A stretch of DNA of 64,000 nucleotides from Cryptomeria japonica (taxonomy: Eukaryota > Streptophyta > Pinopsida > Cupressales > Cupressaceae): positions 232,231,733 through 232,295,732 of the forward strand of contig NC_081414.1 of assembly GCF_030272615.1 (NCBI RefSeq), written 5' to 3'. Every line of letters begins with the position of its first letter. Positions within the stretch are counted from its first letter, which is position 1. Positions 11,468-24,165 of the stretch are shown piece after piece. A program made the translations under genes and the position numbers. A model generated the notes under the pieces. The model saw only the letters and a list, made by a program, of their open reading frames with translations, did no database searches and had not been told where the DNA came from.

Positions 11468-11735
11468 ACAGGTCGCACTTTGGTGCTTTTGCCCACGTTT
11501 TCGTGCTATTGCAATTTGATATTTTAGCGCTATTGTTCTTACAATGGCGTTACTGTCTCAAATTTGGCGCTATTGCCCATATTATAGCGCTTTTGCTTAT
11601 TAACTAGCGAGTTTGTCCATACTTTAGCGCTCTTGTATTGTTGTTTATATATTGTAGTTTAGCGCCTTTGTCTATACTTTAGCGTGTTTGTGTTAAGTAG
11701 TGCTTCTGTTTTCACACAAAGTAGCGCTATTGTAA
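11468..11735 (+). repeat. Leader array of GCGC-TATTG/TTTGT units, G1 sense side
   Basis: About nine to eleven degenerate units spaced 18-27 bp. Examples are 'tagcgctattg', 'tggcgctattg', 'tagcgcttttg', 'tagcgctcttg', 'tagcgcctttg' and 'tagcgtgtttg'. The core TAGCGCTA is palindromic, while the TTG tail gives direction. The same unit reappears on the opposite strand at 26328-26615. Confidence 0.75.
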
Positions 11736-14123
11736 CAAAACGTTGTAAAAAAAGGGCCTTGTAACCGATAATAATATTTTTTAGGCTTGTGGAAGCCCAC
11801 CATGTTTTCAGATTTTTCTAATTGTTTGTTTCGTGTGCAGGTTTTAAACTAACCCCTTTTTGTTACTAACAATCAAAAACACTTCTTTTGGTTCTTTTAA
11901 AATCAACAAAAACAAATTTCATTTCTTGCAAATTAGGATTCAAATTTCATTTTGGTGCTTAAAATCAACAAAACAAACCTTTATTTCTTGCAAGTTAGGA
12001 TTCATTCTCTTTTTGGCGCTTAAAATCAACAACACAAAAATTTGGTTTCCTTGCATCAATCCATGATTAAAAATTCACAATCAACATTTCGAATTTGTGC
12101 AAGTAAAAAGAACAATCAACTTGTCTCATTTTTTGCAAAAACGATTTTACTTCATGCAAATGTGTTTTTCATTAAGTTGACCAGGATTTCAAATTCTAGT
12201 TTACTCAAACATATTGCCTTTGAAGTTAAAACTGAACATCATGGTTGTTGGAGCAACATCTTCAATTAGATAGAACATCATTGCAATGACAAGTTAAAAA
12301 GAACAAGTGTATTTTGTGTTTGGCACACTTGTGCAAAAGAGTTGGTCGAGTGGTCCTACTTCTAACATACACTATCCTCTCCCTTGGCTTTCGTGGTCCT
12401 AGGTGCAAGAGAAAAGTGTTAGTAACACTCAAGTTTTATCTTTTTAAGAGAGGCCTGCCAAGAGACACATCACTCTTGGGAACGACCTTGCGCGGTAAAT
12501 ACTTTGAGCCGCTATAGAAATCAGGTGAGAGCGAAAGTTTTAGCCTTGGGTATAGTTGTTCCTACAGTGTAACTTGCCGAAAGGACAAATGGGCCCCACC
12601 ACAAGTTACAAGGCTCTTAAGTGAGTCACTGCAGAATGAACTTATGTCCAAAAACATCAAAAATTACTAAACACTTTTAAGTAGTAGCCCACCCGTTCTA
12701 TTGATTGAGGATATTTGTGATAAATTCAGTGCAAGAGCATAGATGGTTTTGCTCCCAAGATACTCACCATACATATTTCCTTGAGTAAAAACATAGCTTT
12801 TTGAAAGGTTACTTGTAGCTCGATAAAAGTGGTGACTCCCCCATCATAGGGATCATCTATTTTTTATGCTCGTGCAAGACTTAGTATATCACATCCTTAC
12901 TTGCTACAGCGGGTTTCATAAGGTATGTAGTACCAAAGTCGAAGAAATATCAAGATGTGGGCTGAAATTATCGCAACTGGCCATTTGACCTTAGGGATAA
13001 AAAGTGTTTGAAGTGTTTTCATTTTTAAGTCAAGACCAGTGCAAATTGAGCCGACTTCAGGCTTTGGAAACACCTAAAATACATTTGAAAGAAAGGGTCA
13101 TAAAAATTTCAAAAGATTGGGTTGATCTAGACCCATACTTACTTGTGCCTTTTGAGGTAGCATTTTTGTGTTTGTGTGCTTGCTTTGTTTTCTTGTCAAA
13201 GAAACATCATAAATCCAAAATCCAAAACAAGTATTCATCCAACACAAACATTTTCAAAAAGATTAAAAAAAATAAAGAGCAACAACAACAAAAGTATCAA
13301 ACTATATGGCCATTCTTCACATCTTGAGAAAGAAGAATCTTCATCAACACATCAACTTGAAGAAAAGACCATTAAGCTCAAAGGCTTTTATCAAAAGGAG
13401 GAAATTCTTCTATCTTAATAGACAAATCTTTGTCTCTCATAGAACCTTCTTACGTCACATGCGTCTTTACCTTCAAGGAAAATCAAACGGGTTTGATCAA
13501 GAATCATTAAACCACAGAGCTTTTGTGCAATATAGAGCTTTGAGTTATCACAAGAACAAAGGAGGCAAAATCAATCATGCCTTCTTTCCAGATATTTGTA
13601 TCACATATAACTTAATTAGGGAAGAACCACCACCCCCTGAACAAGAAGAGGAAGAGTTTGTTCCTTTTGTAACACAAATTTTCTATTGAAGTAAACATCT
13701 CATCCATTATCATATCCATATCTCATCAACTCCATTCCAACTCTCAAAACATCCAAAGGTTTTTTCCTAAGTTCTATTTTCGATATTGCTTGAATCAAAC
13801 ACAATACATCACTTTTTAGAGTGTCTCTACATCTAGGATAAACTCATCCTAAGAGACATTTCTACGTAGGTTAAAACTAGTCTATGAGTGCATCCTCTCA
13901 TTACTAGGTAGTTGGGTCTGTAACACATCTCAAATCTATCTAAACCTTATCACATCAAACTTTGTCAATCAAACACAACAAGCAATTCAAGGAAGAACTT
14001 TGGTAGCATCTACCTTTAGTGCTAGGGATCCGTATGCAAAGCACTTCACCAAACATCAATCTTTCATTTCATCACCAACTCAACATCATTTTCATCAAAC
14101 TTCAACAAAAACTTATAAACAAA
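11736..14123 (+). other. G1 long leader with small ORFs
   Basis: About 2.4 kb between the array and gag. It contains loosely repeated words ('aaaatcaacaaaaacaaa', 'cttgcaa(g)ttaggattca') at 11890-12010. A G/C-richer block lies at 12430-12600 with gag-agg and splice-donor-like words. A basic ORF (13306-13689) is the only one that might be real. Confidence 0.4.
13306..13689 (+). CDS. Possible small leader ORF of G1, unknown
   Basis: 127 codons from an ATG. The product is very basic in its first two thirds (many Lys, Arg and His). It ends with an acidic/proline patch PPPPEQEEEE and a hydrophobic tail. It lies about 430 bp upstream of gag in the leader, where some plant Gypsy elements carry an extra ORF. 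I recognise no domain and see no counterpart in G3, so it may be chance. Confidence 0.25.
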   Translation: MAILHILRKKNLHQHINLKKRPLSSKAFIKRRKFFYLNRQIFVSHRTFLRHMRLYLQGKSNGFDQESLNHRAFVQYRALSYHKNKGGKINHAFFPDICITYNLIREEPPPPEQEEEEFVPFVTQIFY

Positions 14124-15782
14124 ATGACTCATACCAGATCCAGGTCTAGACAACAAGAAATTGAAGAGGAAGAGGAGGAAAATCTTAATGAATTCCAAGA
14201 AGCCCTTAGAGGAAACGCAAATGACAAAAATCCAAGCACTCCTACTCTTGTAGAAATAGAAAGGGCACAACACAACCCTCTCTTTAATAGACTTTTTGAT
14301 GAAATACTCAGGAGCAATGCAAATGCTCACTTTTTAAAACTTGCTCAAGAGGGGGATAAACTACCCTCTGACTTTGATGTTGCACAACTAAGACAAGTAT
14401 TAGAGCACCAAAGTCATAATGAGGATGAAAGAGGTTGATATCACATTAGATATAACCTTCATCAAGGTAATCCCCCACCACCTCCTCCTCCAAATGAAAT
14501 AGACATGTTGCGACAACAAGTCAAGAATCTCACCCAACAACTTCATAGTGGTGTAAAAACCAATCAATTTTCACTTAATGACATTTTTCCCTATCCCTTT
14601 GATAGAATTCTTCATATGCCACCTTTTTCGCGATGGTTTGAAACACCCAAGTTTGAAAAGTATAGAGGAAAAGGAGATCCTCGTGATCATGTTAGAGAAT
14701 TCCATTCAGCTTGCCTCAAAGTGGCATATAAGGATACTTACCTAATGCGACTTTTTTCTCAAAGCTTGGGAGGAACAACCACATCATGGTTTTCCCGATT
14801 ACCAGGTGGCATTAGGACCTTTGAAGAGCTAGTCCAGAAGTTCTCGACACATTACTCAGACAACATTGAACGTGATATCACAATGGCTGATTTATGTAAC
14901 ACTAAACAAAAACTAGGTGAGCTATTTTCAGTCTTTTTGCAACGATGGCATCAAATGTCTAGCAGACATTCTCTTCAGTTACCTAAACAAGAACTAGTAG
15001 AAATATTTATTTCTAACTTAAATGACGAAATGGTATTTTACTTAGATGTAAAAGACACAAACTCTTTCAAAGACATGATCACAAAAGGCTTAAAATGTGA
15101 GCAGGCTCTCATCAAAAAAGGGCTTATCAAGATATATAATGAACCAAAGGATGGCCCTCACCCGCGCTTCAATAGTGAAAAGCCTAACTTCTGGAACAAA
15201 AACAAAAACATTGTCAACGATGGGGTTGTGGATGAAAGAACTATCAAAAGTGCACAACCTGTGGTTCAATTTGCAGGACAGAACCCCCCACCCAAGAATA
15301 CCACAGTTGCTCCTCCAAATCAAGGATGCAACACATCTCAAGAGGAACCCAGACAACGTCAACAAAATTTTAAACCAAAACAAACATACACTCCCTTAGG
15401 GGAACCCATCAAAATAGTGTTATGTCAGTTGGTTTCTCAAAATCTGGTTACCTTACCCAAAACATCAAATTATGAATTTCAAGTCAAACCTTCATGGTGG
15501 AGGGATACTGAACATTGCGATTTCCATCAAGGGAAAGGGCATAAGACAAGCAATTGTCACAGATTGAAAGATCTTATTCATGATCTTATTGACCGAGGTG
15601 AAATCAAAATTGAAGGACATGACCCAAAGACAACAAACAATGATCATCTCATGTTTAAAAATCCACTTCCATCACAAGATCAAAGGGGTCCTTCCACTTC
15701 AAGGAGAAACAAAGATACTACTAATTATACGCAAGCCACGTATAATTACACTGTGAATCACCTATATGATGCCAATGAATAG
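14124..15782 (+). pseudogene. gag: G1 gag
   Basis: 552 codons from ATG 14124 (chosen because it starts the MTHTRSRSRQQEIEEEEEEN acidic leader) to TAG 15780, with one internal TGA at 14436. Residues about 170-330 are a retrotransposon Gag domain: FEKYRGKGDPRDHVREFHSA, then MRLFSQSLGG, then FSRLPGGIRTFEELVQKF and LCNTKQKLGE. Near residue 464 is the zinc-knuckle variant CDFHQGKGHKTSNC followed by HRLK. The product forms the particle and binds RNA. The G3 homologue (48341-51333) aligns throughout. The final TAG lies where the G3 frame continues, so gag and pol were probably one polyprotein. Confidence 0.85.
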
Positions 15783-15903
15783 ATTGCAACTATAACCATC
15801 AAAAAACCCAGCTCCACTTGCAATGTTGTTACACGTCACAGCAAGATTACCATAAAAAGCAGCTCCACAAGGCACCCCATCTATCCCAAAGTAGTATAAC
15901 CTT

Positions 15904-16818
15904 GTGGAACAGTTAGACAAAACACCCGCACTGATATCTATCTTAGAGTTATTGTGCCTATCTCCATCCCATAAAACAATCTTGGATCAAGCTCTCCAAG
16001 AAGCGTTAGTTCTTGCAAACCTAAATACAGATCAGTTCCAAGCTATGGTTGGAAATCTAAGGTCATCACCTTGTCTCACTTTCTCTGAAAGTGACAACTC
16101 ATCCTTCTAGCAACCTCACAACGCCTCACTACACATTGAAGGGTTTATCAACCAACATAGGATCAAGCGAGTCTTAATTGATAATGGAGCAGGCTTGAAT
16201 ATCTGTACACTACAATTAGTCACAACATTGGGATATGCAATTGAATCAGTGGATCCCCACAAGAAGATAACAATCAAAGCCTATGATGATGTTGAGCGTT
16301 CATCCAAAGAAGAAGTTGTGCTACCAATCCAAGTGGGCCCTGTGGTGAAACACATCATCTATCAAGTTTTGTACCTTCCTCTACCATACAATTTATTATT
16401 AGGAAGACCTTGGATACACGCCATGTAAGTCATTCCATCCACCTACCATCACTGTATCAAGTTCCTGCATAATGGTGTATAAATCACAATCTTGGGTGAT
16501 GCAAACCCCTTTGTATATTGTCATAATATCAGTCATCAACCAAAGATTACCATTCCCAACAATAGAGAAGCCATCTTATCCACATCATACGTAAGTCCAG
16601 CCTCTCTTTCCAATTCAAACACTACTATACCTACGCAAGAGAAGCTCAAGATGAAGATAGCAGAGGAAGGTCCTGGGGAGTACAATTTGAGCCAACTATT
16701 TTGTGTTGGAAAAATGCCTACTTCTCCTAGGACACATGGCAACCCTCAACGGTTACTTCAAATGCCACTGGTCAAAATAGCATGTACTTTGATGCCATTC
16801 ATCCTTGGAAAGAGATGA
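15904..16818 (+). pseudogene. G1 aspartic protease region
   Basis: Frame 1 relative to gag frame 0, so a frameshift lies between 15783 and 15904. Conserved upstream block VEQLDKTPALISILELL, then HRIKRVLIDNGAGLNIC with the catalytic Asp of the retropepsin D-x-G motif, then the flap region and the hydrophobic motif NLLLGRPWIHAM. In-frame stops are at 16108, 16426 and about 16480. The downstream half (16492-16818) matches the G3 segment after the protease. Processing of Gag-Pol is the family role. Confidence 0.75.
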
Positions 16819-16819
16819 A

Positions 16820-17060
16820 GACTTAACATAATGGATCTATAAAGATCCCATCACCACCGATATTCCACAAGCTAAGCTTCCCACAGATCAGTATGGCAAA
16901 GGTCTTCTTATTATGCAAAGAATGGGTTATGATGGTCAGAGTGCTTTGGGACCTTGCAAGCAAGGAAGACATGAACCGCTGTAGCTGGAATTAAAGCCCA
17001 AAGATAACACAGGCTTAGGCTTTCAAAAAGAGATTCTTCCTAAACTCAGATTCAAAGGAA
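16820..17060 (+). pseudogene. G1 G-patch motif after protease
   Basis: In pol frame 2, about 16888-16990 reads QYGKGLLIMQRMGYDGQSAL and then G, with the spaced glycines and GY of a G-patch. TNTGLGF-like residues follow. TAA at 16829 and TAG at 16982 interrupt it. G-patch motifs bind RNA or helicases and are best known behind the protease in betaretroviruses. G3 has a better preserved copy. Confidence 0.65.
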
Positions 17061-18271
17061 AACCCAACAAACCTATATATCAAGCTAAAACTCTAACGAG
17101 GTCACCTTTGATTATATCAACAGCACCACGCACCATAGCAACTACCCCAATGAGGCTAAAAATCCCAGCACAACCATTTACAATAGCCATCATCCCACCA
17201 ATCAAACCAGTAACCCCATCAGCAGTAGCAATAACATCAATAGCACCATTAGCAACAACAACTATATCAGAACCCACAACAGTATCAACACCACCGACAA
17301 TTCCAGCAGAAGCAGTAGAGTCAACACTATTGATACTCCCCATATCAAATTCGTTGATCCCCATAATCCTTCCTACATCACCAATCATTTCACCTCCAAA
17401 GGTACATCAACCAATCACACCTGCAATGTTTAACTCAAAGGATATCCTCATATGGTATAGTAATCGACTACTAGAAAGTGACTCAGAAATTGACTCACAT
17501 GAGTGGGAATTTGATTCCATACAGCTTAATACTTCAGATGAGGAAGACACATCACCACCTCCACCCTGCAAAGGCATCCCTATTTACGGAGAAGCACAGA
17601 TAAAGACCTCTTGGGTTCCTAAACTGGAAATTTCTTCCATAGACCCTACGTCACATCTTACGCCTGATTCTGATAGGGAGAGTACCATCAACAACCTTCA
17701 CCACAATGTCTTAACCCTCACTGATACATCTAACGAACTTCACCTAATCGACGAGGTAGTGCCCATTATCCATCCCGAACTCATCGAATGGAACCAACCT
17801 AATCCCCCATGTCTTAACCATTTCCAAAACGATGAGGCGATCATTGACTTTTTGGAACTACGGGATAACATACCAAGCGGGGATCACAAAGCTAGATTTT
17901 CCATAGAACTTAACAGCGCAGCATACTTTGGGGTAGATGCCAAACCTTTCAGCTACAAAAATATAACAATAAAACATGGATCTTCCAGTGAAAACCACAC
18001 TGTGGCACTGTTTGATCCTACAAAAGTAAAAAGAAAGAGCGTATCCAATGGTGAAAACCTCTCTAAGGCGCCTGAAGATGAAAGGTTTGACATTCTCCCT
18101 TCTAGTACACAGCAGGAACGATCGACAATTCTCATTGAGGAAACCAAAGAATAGAACATGGGGACTCCTGAAACTCCTCACCACATACATCTGGCCTCTC
18201 TTTTAATTCCAGAGGAACAACCTAAGTTTGTAGAGTTCTTCCAGAAGCATTAGATCAACTTTGCATGGTCA
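17061..18271 (+). pseudogene. G1 pol linker, Thr/Pro/Ile-rich then acidic
   Basis: The frame is shared with RT. Residues encoded by about 17108-17380 are a low-complexity Ile/Thr/Pro/Ala run. An acidic region with LLESDSEIDSHEWEFDS follows, then a block conserved in G3: NDEAIIDFLELRDNIPSGDH and IELNSAAYFG. Stops at 18152 and 18251 and TAA at 18272 precede RT. It probably spaces protease and RT; the function of the conserved block is unknown. Confidence 0.6.
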
Positions 18272-18280
18272 TAAACAGAC

Positions 18281-19915
18281 ATGCTTGGTCTTGATCCTGA
18301 TTTAGTCATGCATCACCTCACCATCGCAAAAGGAGCCAAACCTGTCAAGCTGAAGCTTCGCAAGATGCATCCTCAGATTGCAGTGCTAGTCAAAGCAGAA
18401 CTTAAGAAACTCCTAGATGTTGGTTTTATTAGACCAATTGATTATGCAGATTGGATATCCAATATTGTGCCTATCAGCAAACCAAATGGGGGCATCCGTA
18501 TCTGTACTGACTTCAGAGATCTGAACAAAGCTTGTCCTAAAGATGAATTCCCCCTACCAAACATTGACATAATAGTGGACCTAATAGCAGGACATGCCAT
18601 GCTTTCTCTCATGGATGGCTTTTTAGGGTACAATCAGATAAAGATCACACCAGAGGATCAACATAAGACAACCTTCACATGTCCATGGGGAACATACTGC
18701 TGGAATGTAATGCCTTTTGGTGTAAAGAATGCAGGAGCAACCTATCAAAGATAAATGACCACCATCTTCCATGACATGATGCATACTATAATAGAAAATT
18801 GTGTTGATGACTTACTGGCAAAATCACTCACAAGAGAAGGTCATCTGGACATATTAGAGAAAATATTTGATAGACTAGAACAATATCATGTTCAACTCAA
18901 CCCAAAGAAATGTGTCTTTGGAGTAACCTCTGGGAAACTTCTAGGATAAATTGTCTCAAGAAAAGGCATTGAGGTCGATCCTGCAAAGGTCAAAGCAATC
19001 ATGAACATGCCACCTCCAAAGAATATCAGTCAGCTAAGGACATTACAAGGGTGGCTCCAATCCATCTGAAGATGCATTACACAACTGACAGATAAGTGTC
19101 ACCCCTTTACACACCTATTACATAAGAACATCTACTTTCAATGGGATACCAGATGCCAGCAAGCATTTCAGATGCTTAAAGACTATCTCATGAATACACC
19201 ATTGTTGATCCCACTAGATCCAAGTAGACCTTTATTACTCTAAATATCAGCAACAAGTACAACATTGGGTGTACTACTGGTACAACACAATGCAGAAGGG
19301 AAAGAGTGCATTGTTTACTACATCTCTCGCATATTGGTTGGCTATGAACTCAATTACACACCTATTGAGTGAGCTTGCCTAGCAGTAATCTTGGTAGCCA
19401 CTAAATTGAGGCACTATATGTTGACACATAAAGTACAGCTCATTGCAAAGATTGATATGCTCAAATACTTACTCAGCAATGCAACATTGACAAGCCGCTT
19501 GGCCAAATGGGTGATGATTCTAAGTGAATTTGACATTGAGTATGTGGACCGTAAGGCTATCAAGGGCCAAGTTATTGCAGATCAATTGGCTGATGCACCC
19601 CTCACAGGCGATCGTCCTCTTATTTCCAATTTTCTAGATGAAGAGATACTCATGATAATAGCAACACAACCATGGAAACTATACTTTGATGGTTCATACA
19701 CTAGGCATGGCTCGGGGGCAGGCATTCTGTTTATCACACCTCAAGGTGACAACATCCCGAAGTCTTATAGGCTCACATTTCTGTGTACAAACAACATAGC
19801 TGAATATGAGGCCTTGATCACAGCACTCAGGCTAGTCATACAATGGAAGTTACAAGAACTACAAGTATATGGCGACTCCCAACTGGTCATTCGACAAGCA
19901 ACAGATGAATATTAG
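18281..19915 (+). pseudogene. pol: G1 reverse transcriptase and RNase H
   Basis: The frame is continuous with the linker. RT begins LRKMHPQIAVLVKAELKKLL. Fingers: VPISKPNGGIRICTDFRDLN. Palm: DGFLGYNQIKI and PWGTYCWNVMPFGVKNAGAT. The active-site YVDD is changed to CVDD at about 18800. The thumb and connection (VTSGKLLG to YISRILVGYELNY) are readable through TAA 18752, TAA 18947, TGA 19067, TAA 19241 and TGA 19370. RNase H (about 19670-19915) keeps LYFDGSYT, AEYEAL and GDSQLV, the catalytic acidic residues. It ends at TAG 19913, where G3 reads on. Confidence 0.85.
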
Positions 19916-19933
19916 ACCAAGGATGACAAACTC

Positions 19934-21415
19934 ATGCCATACAAACAAATGGTGGACAAATTAAAAACATCATTCACTACTATCACCTTTGAGCATATAC
20001 CTAGAGATCAGAATCGAACTGCTGACGCTATGGCTACCATTGCATCTCTCCTAGATCTTCCACAAAATTCAACATGCTACGAGTTCTTGGTCGAACAACT
20101 TTGGATTCTTGCTTATGATATCCCCAAATATGAGATGATATGTCACCTTATCAATTCTAAATCTCCATGGTACAATGAGTTCTACACCTACCTCCACGAT
20201 CACACACTTCCTCCTAACCAATCGAATAACCAACGTAAAACCTTCATTCGCCAAACCACTCGATATACCATTATTGTTGAAACCCTATATCGACACAGTC
20301 TTCATGGTACTCTCCTTCGATGTCTAGAACAAGATGAGATAACAAAGGCATTGGAAGAGGTACATGAAGGAATTTGTGGAACTCATGCAAGCGATCTGTC
20401 ACTAGCCAAGAAACTCCTACACACTGGATACTATTGGCCATCCATGGAAAAAGACTCCTACTATTTTGTCAGAAAATGCAAGAAATACCAAGTTCATGGA
20501 GACCTGATACATGCACCTGCATAGGAATTGCAACCAATCACAACACCATGGCCTTTTTGTCAATGGGGACTTGACCTTGTGGGTAAAATCCATCCATCTT
20601 CATCCAACGGCCACAAATTCATTATTACTGCCACCAAATACTTCACAAAGTGGATCGAAGTTGTTCCACTTACCCAAGTCATCGACAAGAAGATCACCTC
20701 ATTCATCCTTAATTACATCATCTTTCGGTATGGTGTACCCATGTCCATCATCACAGATAATAGGCTTCCTTTCAAAAATTAGGATGTCTGTGAGAAGTTT
20801 CACATCCAACACCACTTTTCCACTCCCTATTACCCACAAGGCAATGGTCAACCCGAAGCATCAAACAAGAATGTATTAAGAATCCTCAAGAAGATAGTCA
20901 ATGATGTCGGTCATGATTGGCACGTTCAATTGAATCCAACCCTATGGGCATATTGAACTAGCATTCGAACCCCTATAGGCGCAACTCCTTACTCACTAGT
21001 CTATGGCGCAGAGGCTATCTTACCTATCGAGGTTGAGATACCATCTCTATGGGTTTCCTTGCACAATCTCATCAATGATGAAGCATACAAAGTGTCCCAT
21101 CTCCAAGACTTAGAGCTACTTGATGAGAAACGACAAGCTGCATAGAACCACCTCAAAGTTTATCAGCAGCGCAAGAGCAAGAGCTATAATCACCGAGTTA
21201 GACCTCGTACATTTGAGGTAGGCGATCTTGTTCTTCGAGAGAATCCTTGTAACCAACCCAACTGAGAACATTAGGGAAATTTTGAATCAAAATGGTTGGG
21301 TCCATATGTTATCACTGTTGTATTTGGGTTTGGGGCATATCAGCTGGCTACTTTAGAAGGAGAACCGCTCGCAGACCTTATCAACAGCATGCACCTCAAA
21401 CGGTTTTATACATAA
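19934..21415 (+). pseudogene. G1 integrase
   Basis: Same frame as RT. The region starts with the end of RNase H (MPYKQMVDKLK). The zinc-binding HHCC region is HEGICGTH, then CKKYQ, so the last Cys is lost; G3 has CKQC. The catalytic core has WGLDLVGKIH (first Asp), IITDN (second Asp) and GNGQPEASNK (Glu). The C-terminal part includes RVRPRTFEVGDLVL and ends MHLKRFYT with TAA at 21413, the usual end of this pol type. No chromodomain is seen. Premature stops: 20522, 20780, 20954, 21143, 21263 and 21272. Confidence 0.85.
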
Positions 21416-24165
21416 GCTGCATAGAGCATCAGGCTCCCATGCATATCGGCAAAAACACCAAAAACATTCAGATAAATGTCCTGAAGAAAATACAAAAACA
21501 TCAAAAATAGTAAAGAAAAATCATGCATCCAAACGGTGAACAACCACTCTGGTGGCACCTTGGGTAAGTGCGATGGTGAAAACCTAGTAAACATACGCCA
21601 CTCGTAAAGGCTATGGCTTGATTGTCTTTCAGACTTGTTGTGATCACATTCATTGCATCCACTCATCGATCCATTCATCCCATGGCTTGTTATTGATCTG
21701 CAATCAAGGATAGTACTTCATGCGTCTCGCATCCCATTTTTTCATAGTCATGCCTAAACTGGGGGCAATACCCTTAACCTATTTGATGGAAGTGGATTTT
21801 GCATTACTTGTGATTCATTGGGTCTTCATTCAAAACCGTCTCTCAAAATACCAAAAACATTTAAAAAAATCACAAAATCCAAAAACATTCAAAACAATCA
21901 TCACAATACCAAAAACATTGGAAAATTGTCTCACAAAATCCAAAAACATTCAAAACTATCCAACAAAATCAAAAAACATGATAAAACATTAAAAATCAAT
22001 CAAAAACATGGCAACACACTATACATATGTTTTTCAAAGAAGATAACAAACAAAACATTGTGAAAAACTCCAACGATGACCACTTATCCGATCAACCAAA
22101 CAATCAACATCAACGCACCCACTGTCTTAAACAAGGATGCATCCTTCCTTACCAAAATAAAGACAAGATGACATTTTCTTTGACAAGAAAATTTTGTTTA
22201 AGCTATCAAGTACTTGGTTGATTTTTAGGTTATTCATTCGTTTATATATATCAGGTTCCTACAACATTGTTGGTGAATCTTCTGTGAATTATTCCGATGA
22301 AGTTCTGGGGCATATACTAATGGTGTCTACGTGGGAAGTTCACTAAGCTACGTGATCATAGGAAAAATATAGTCATAGATCACTACATCTTGATGACTAC
22401 AATGTATACCTCAACCATATGGGCATGAACCATTATCGAGGATCTATATTCTTTATTCGTTATATATGTTGTTTGCTTACAGGTACAATGCTCCATCTTT
22501 GGTTCCTACTGCCTCATCCAAACTCGATAATGGTTTATCTCTGATTATGGTATGAACTTGTCTCAGGATATGATTGGCAAAAGATCAAGGAGGATGTTCC
22601 AAGTCATGCATGAAAGGAGATAATCCTTGTTTGTTCCACAAGCAATACTCAAGTCAACTTGATCCATTATATCAAGTTGTTTGTATTAACTTGCTATATT
22701 AAAATCCATGTAAGGAATACTCAGGTCATCTTGAATCATTATGTCAAGATTGCTTGTATTTTATTACAACATTTTAAAATCTCAATGATGAAAATAAAAG
22801 ACTATGGATCATCATTCCATCTCATCTGTTTATATAGCATTCTGTTTCATATCGCCCATCCATTTATTCATTCATTATTCATATACATAGTTCTGTGTGC
22901 AAGTGTGGACAAAGTTAATATGAGCAGTTATGTGAAAATTGAGTTGGTCTTGGATACAATCGTGATAGAGTACTCTGATACATCATTATTGCATCATGCA
23001 AAGTCTAAACAACCTTGCATTCATCTATCATGATCATATCATCATCATTACATTTAGTTGCATTTGCATCGAGTGCATTTCATATCATTTAGTTGCATAA
23101 AATTACATATAGTTCATTATCATTTATTGACATTAGTCTTATTATATGATTTCATCATTTCATAATCATGACATTTAGATTCATTCATATGATAAAATTG
23201 TCCTTGATTGTATTAACCATTACTATGCATTCATTTAGTGTCAGTTACCAATCATCATTTATCATCATTTATCGTTGCATACACCTATTTATCTATCCAT
23301 TAGTTAAGTGAATTCATTTATCCATTTAGTATATTTTTATACTCATTCAATTCATTTCATTTAGGATTCATTAAAAACATACATCCATTCTACTTTTTAA
23401 TTGCATTAAGGTGTAGCTATTCATGAGTTGCATTATCATTTCACTTCATCATATTTTCCGACATTTAGAATCATCAAACAAAATCATTTGCCTCAACATT
23501 GGTTCATACATTATCCATATGCATTCATTTAGACATCAACATTTAAACATTTGTACTTTACACTTGTTTATCCATATTACATTCATCTAACAAACCATCT
23601 AGATGCATTTACATATATACATCATTCAAAAAACACATTACATTAGCATCATTGCATTATCTCATCAAAATACAAACCAAAGTACCATCATAATCATCAT
23701 TGCATTATGCACACATAACCATCATGGTATTACATACATAAGACATTACGTCACCAAACACATCATAAACACACATTTCAACCTGCATCCACATATTAGC
23801 ATCACATCATAAAATATGCATATAGACATCATTTAAAAATGAATCATCATAAAATATGCATATAGACATCATGTAAAAATGAATCATCATAAGAAATGCA
23901 TTTAGGAATCATCTCATAAACACATACATATAGCAAGTACAACTATCCATTTGAGCATAAAGTCATAAAATCATCATCCTGCATAAGCATCCATACATAT
24001 CATCAAAATGCATATCACCACAAAATATGGGATCTCCTCATATATCATATCATATTGCCAAAAATATACATGTATCCGAGTACAATGAAGTTTAGAAAAA
24101 TTGGCTACCAAGTGCCATCCAAGGTATAGTCCAAATGATAAAATAAATGCATACAAAATGCTCTC
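21416..24165 (+). other. Spacer between G1 pol and antisense ORF, low complexity
   Basis: About 2.7 kb without a believable gene. 21840-22010 repeats 'ccaaaaacatt' words. 23030-24000 is rich in 'catcattta' and 'atgcatt' words. The G3 spacer 42162-43810 is likewise rich in atg/cat words. Confidence 0.6.
23805..23905 (+). repeat. 40-bp tandem repeat
   Basis: Two and a half copies of a 40-bp unit beginning 'catcataaaatatgcatata' at 23805 and 23845, with a diverged third at 23885. It lies in the CAT-rich spacer of G1. Confidence 0.75.

Noticed and set aside
17080-17388. Gly/Val/Ile-rich minus-strand ORF in G1 pol
   Set aside because: Shadow of the Thr/Pro/Ile-rich linker on the + strand.
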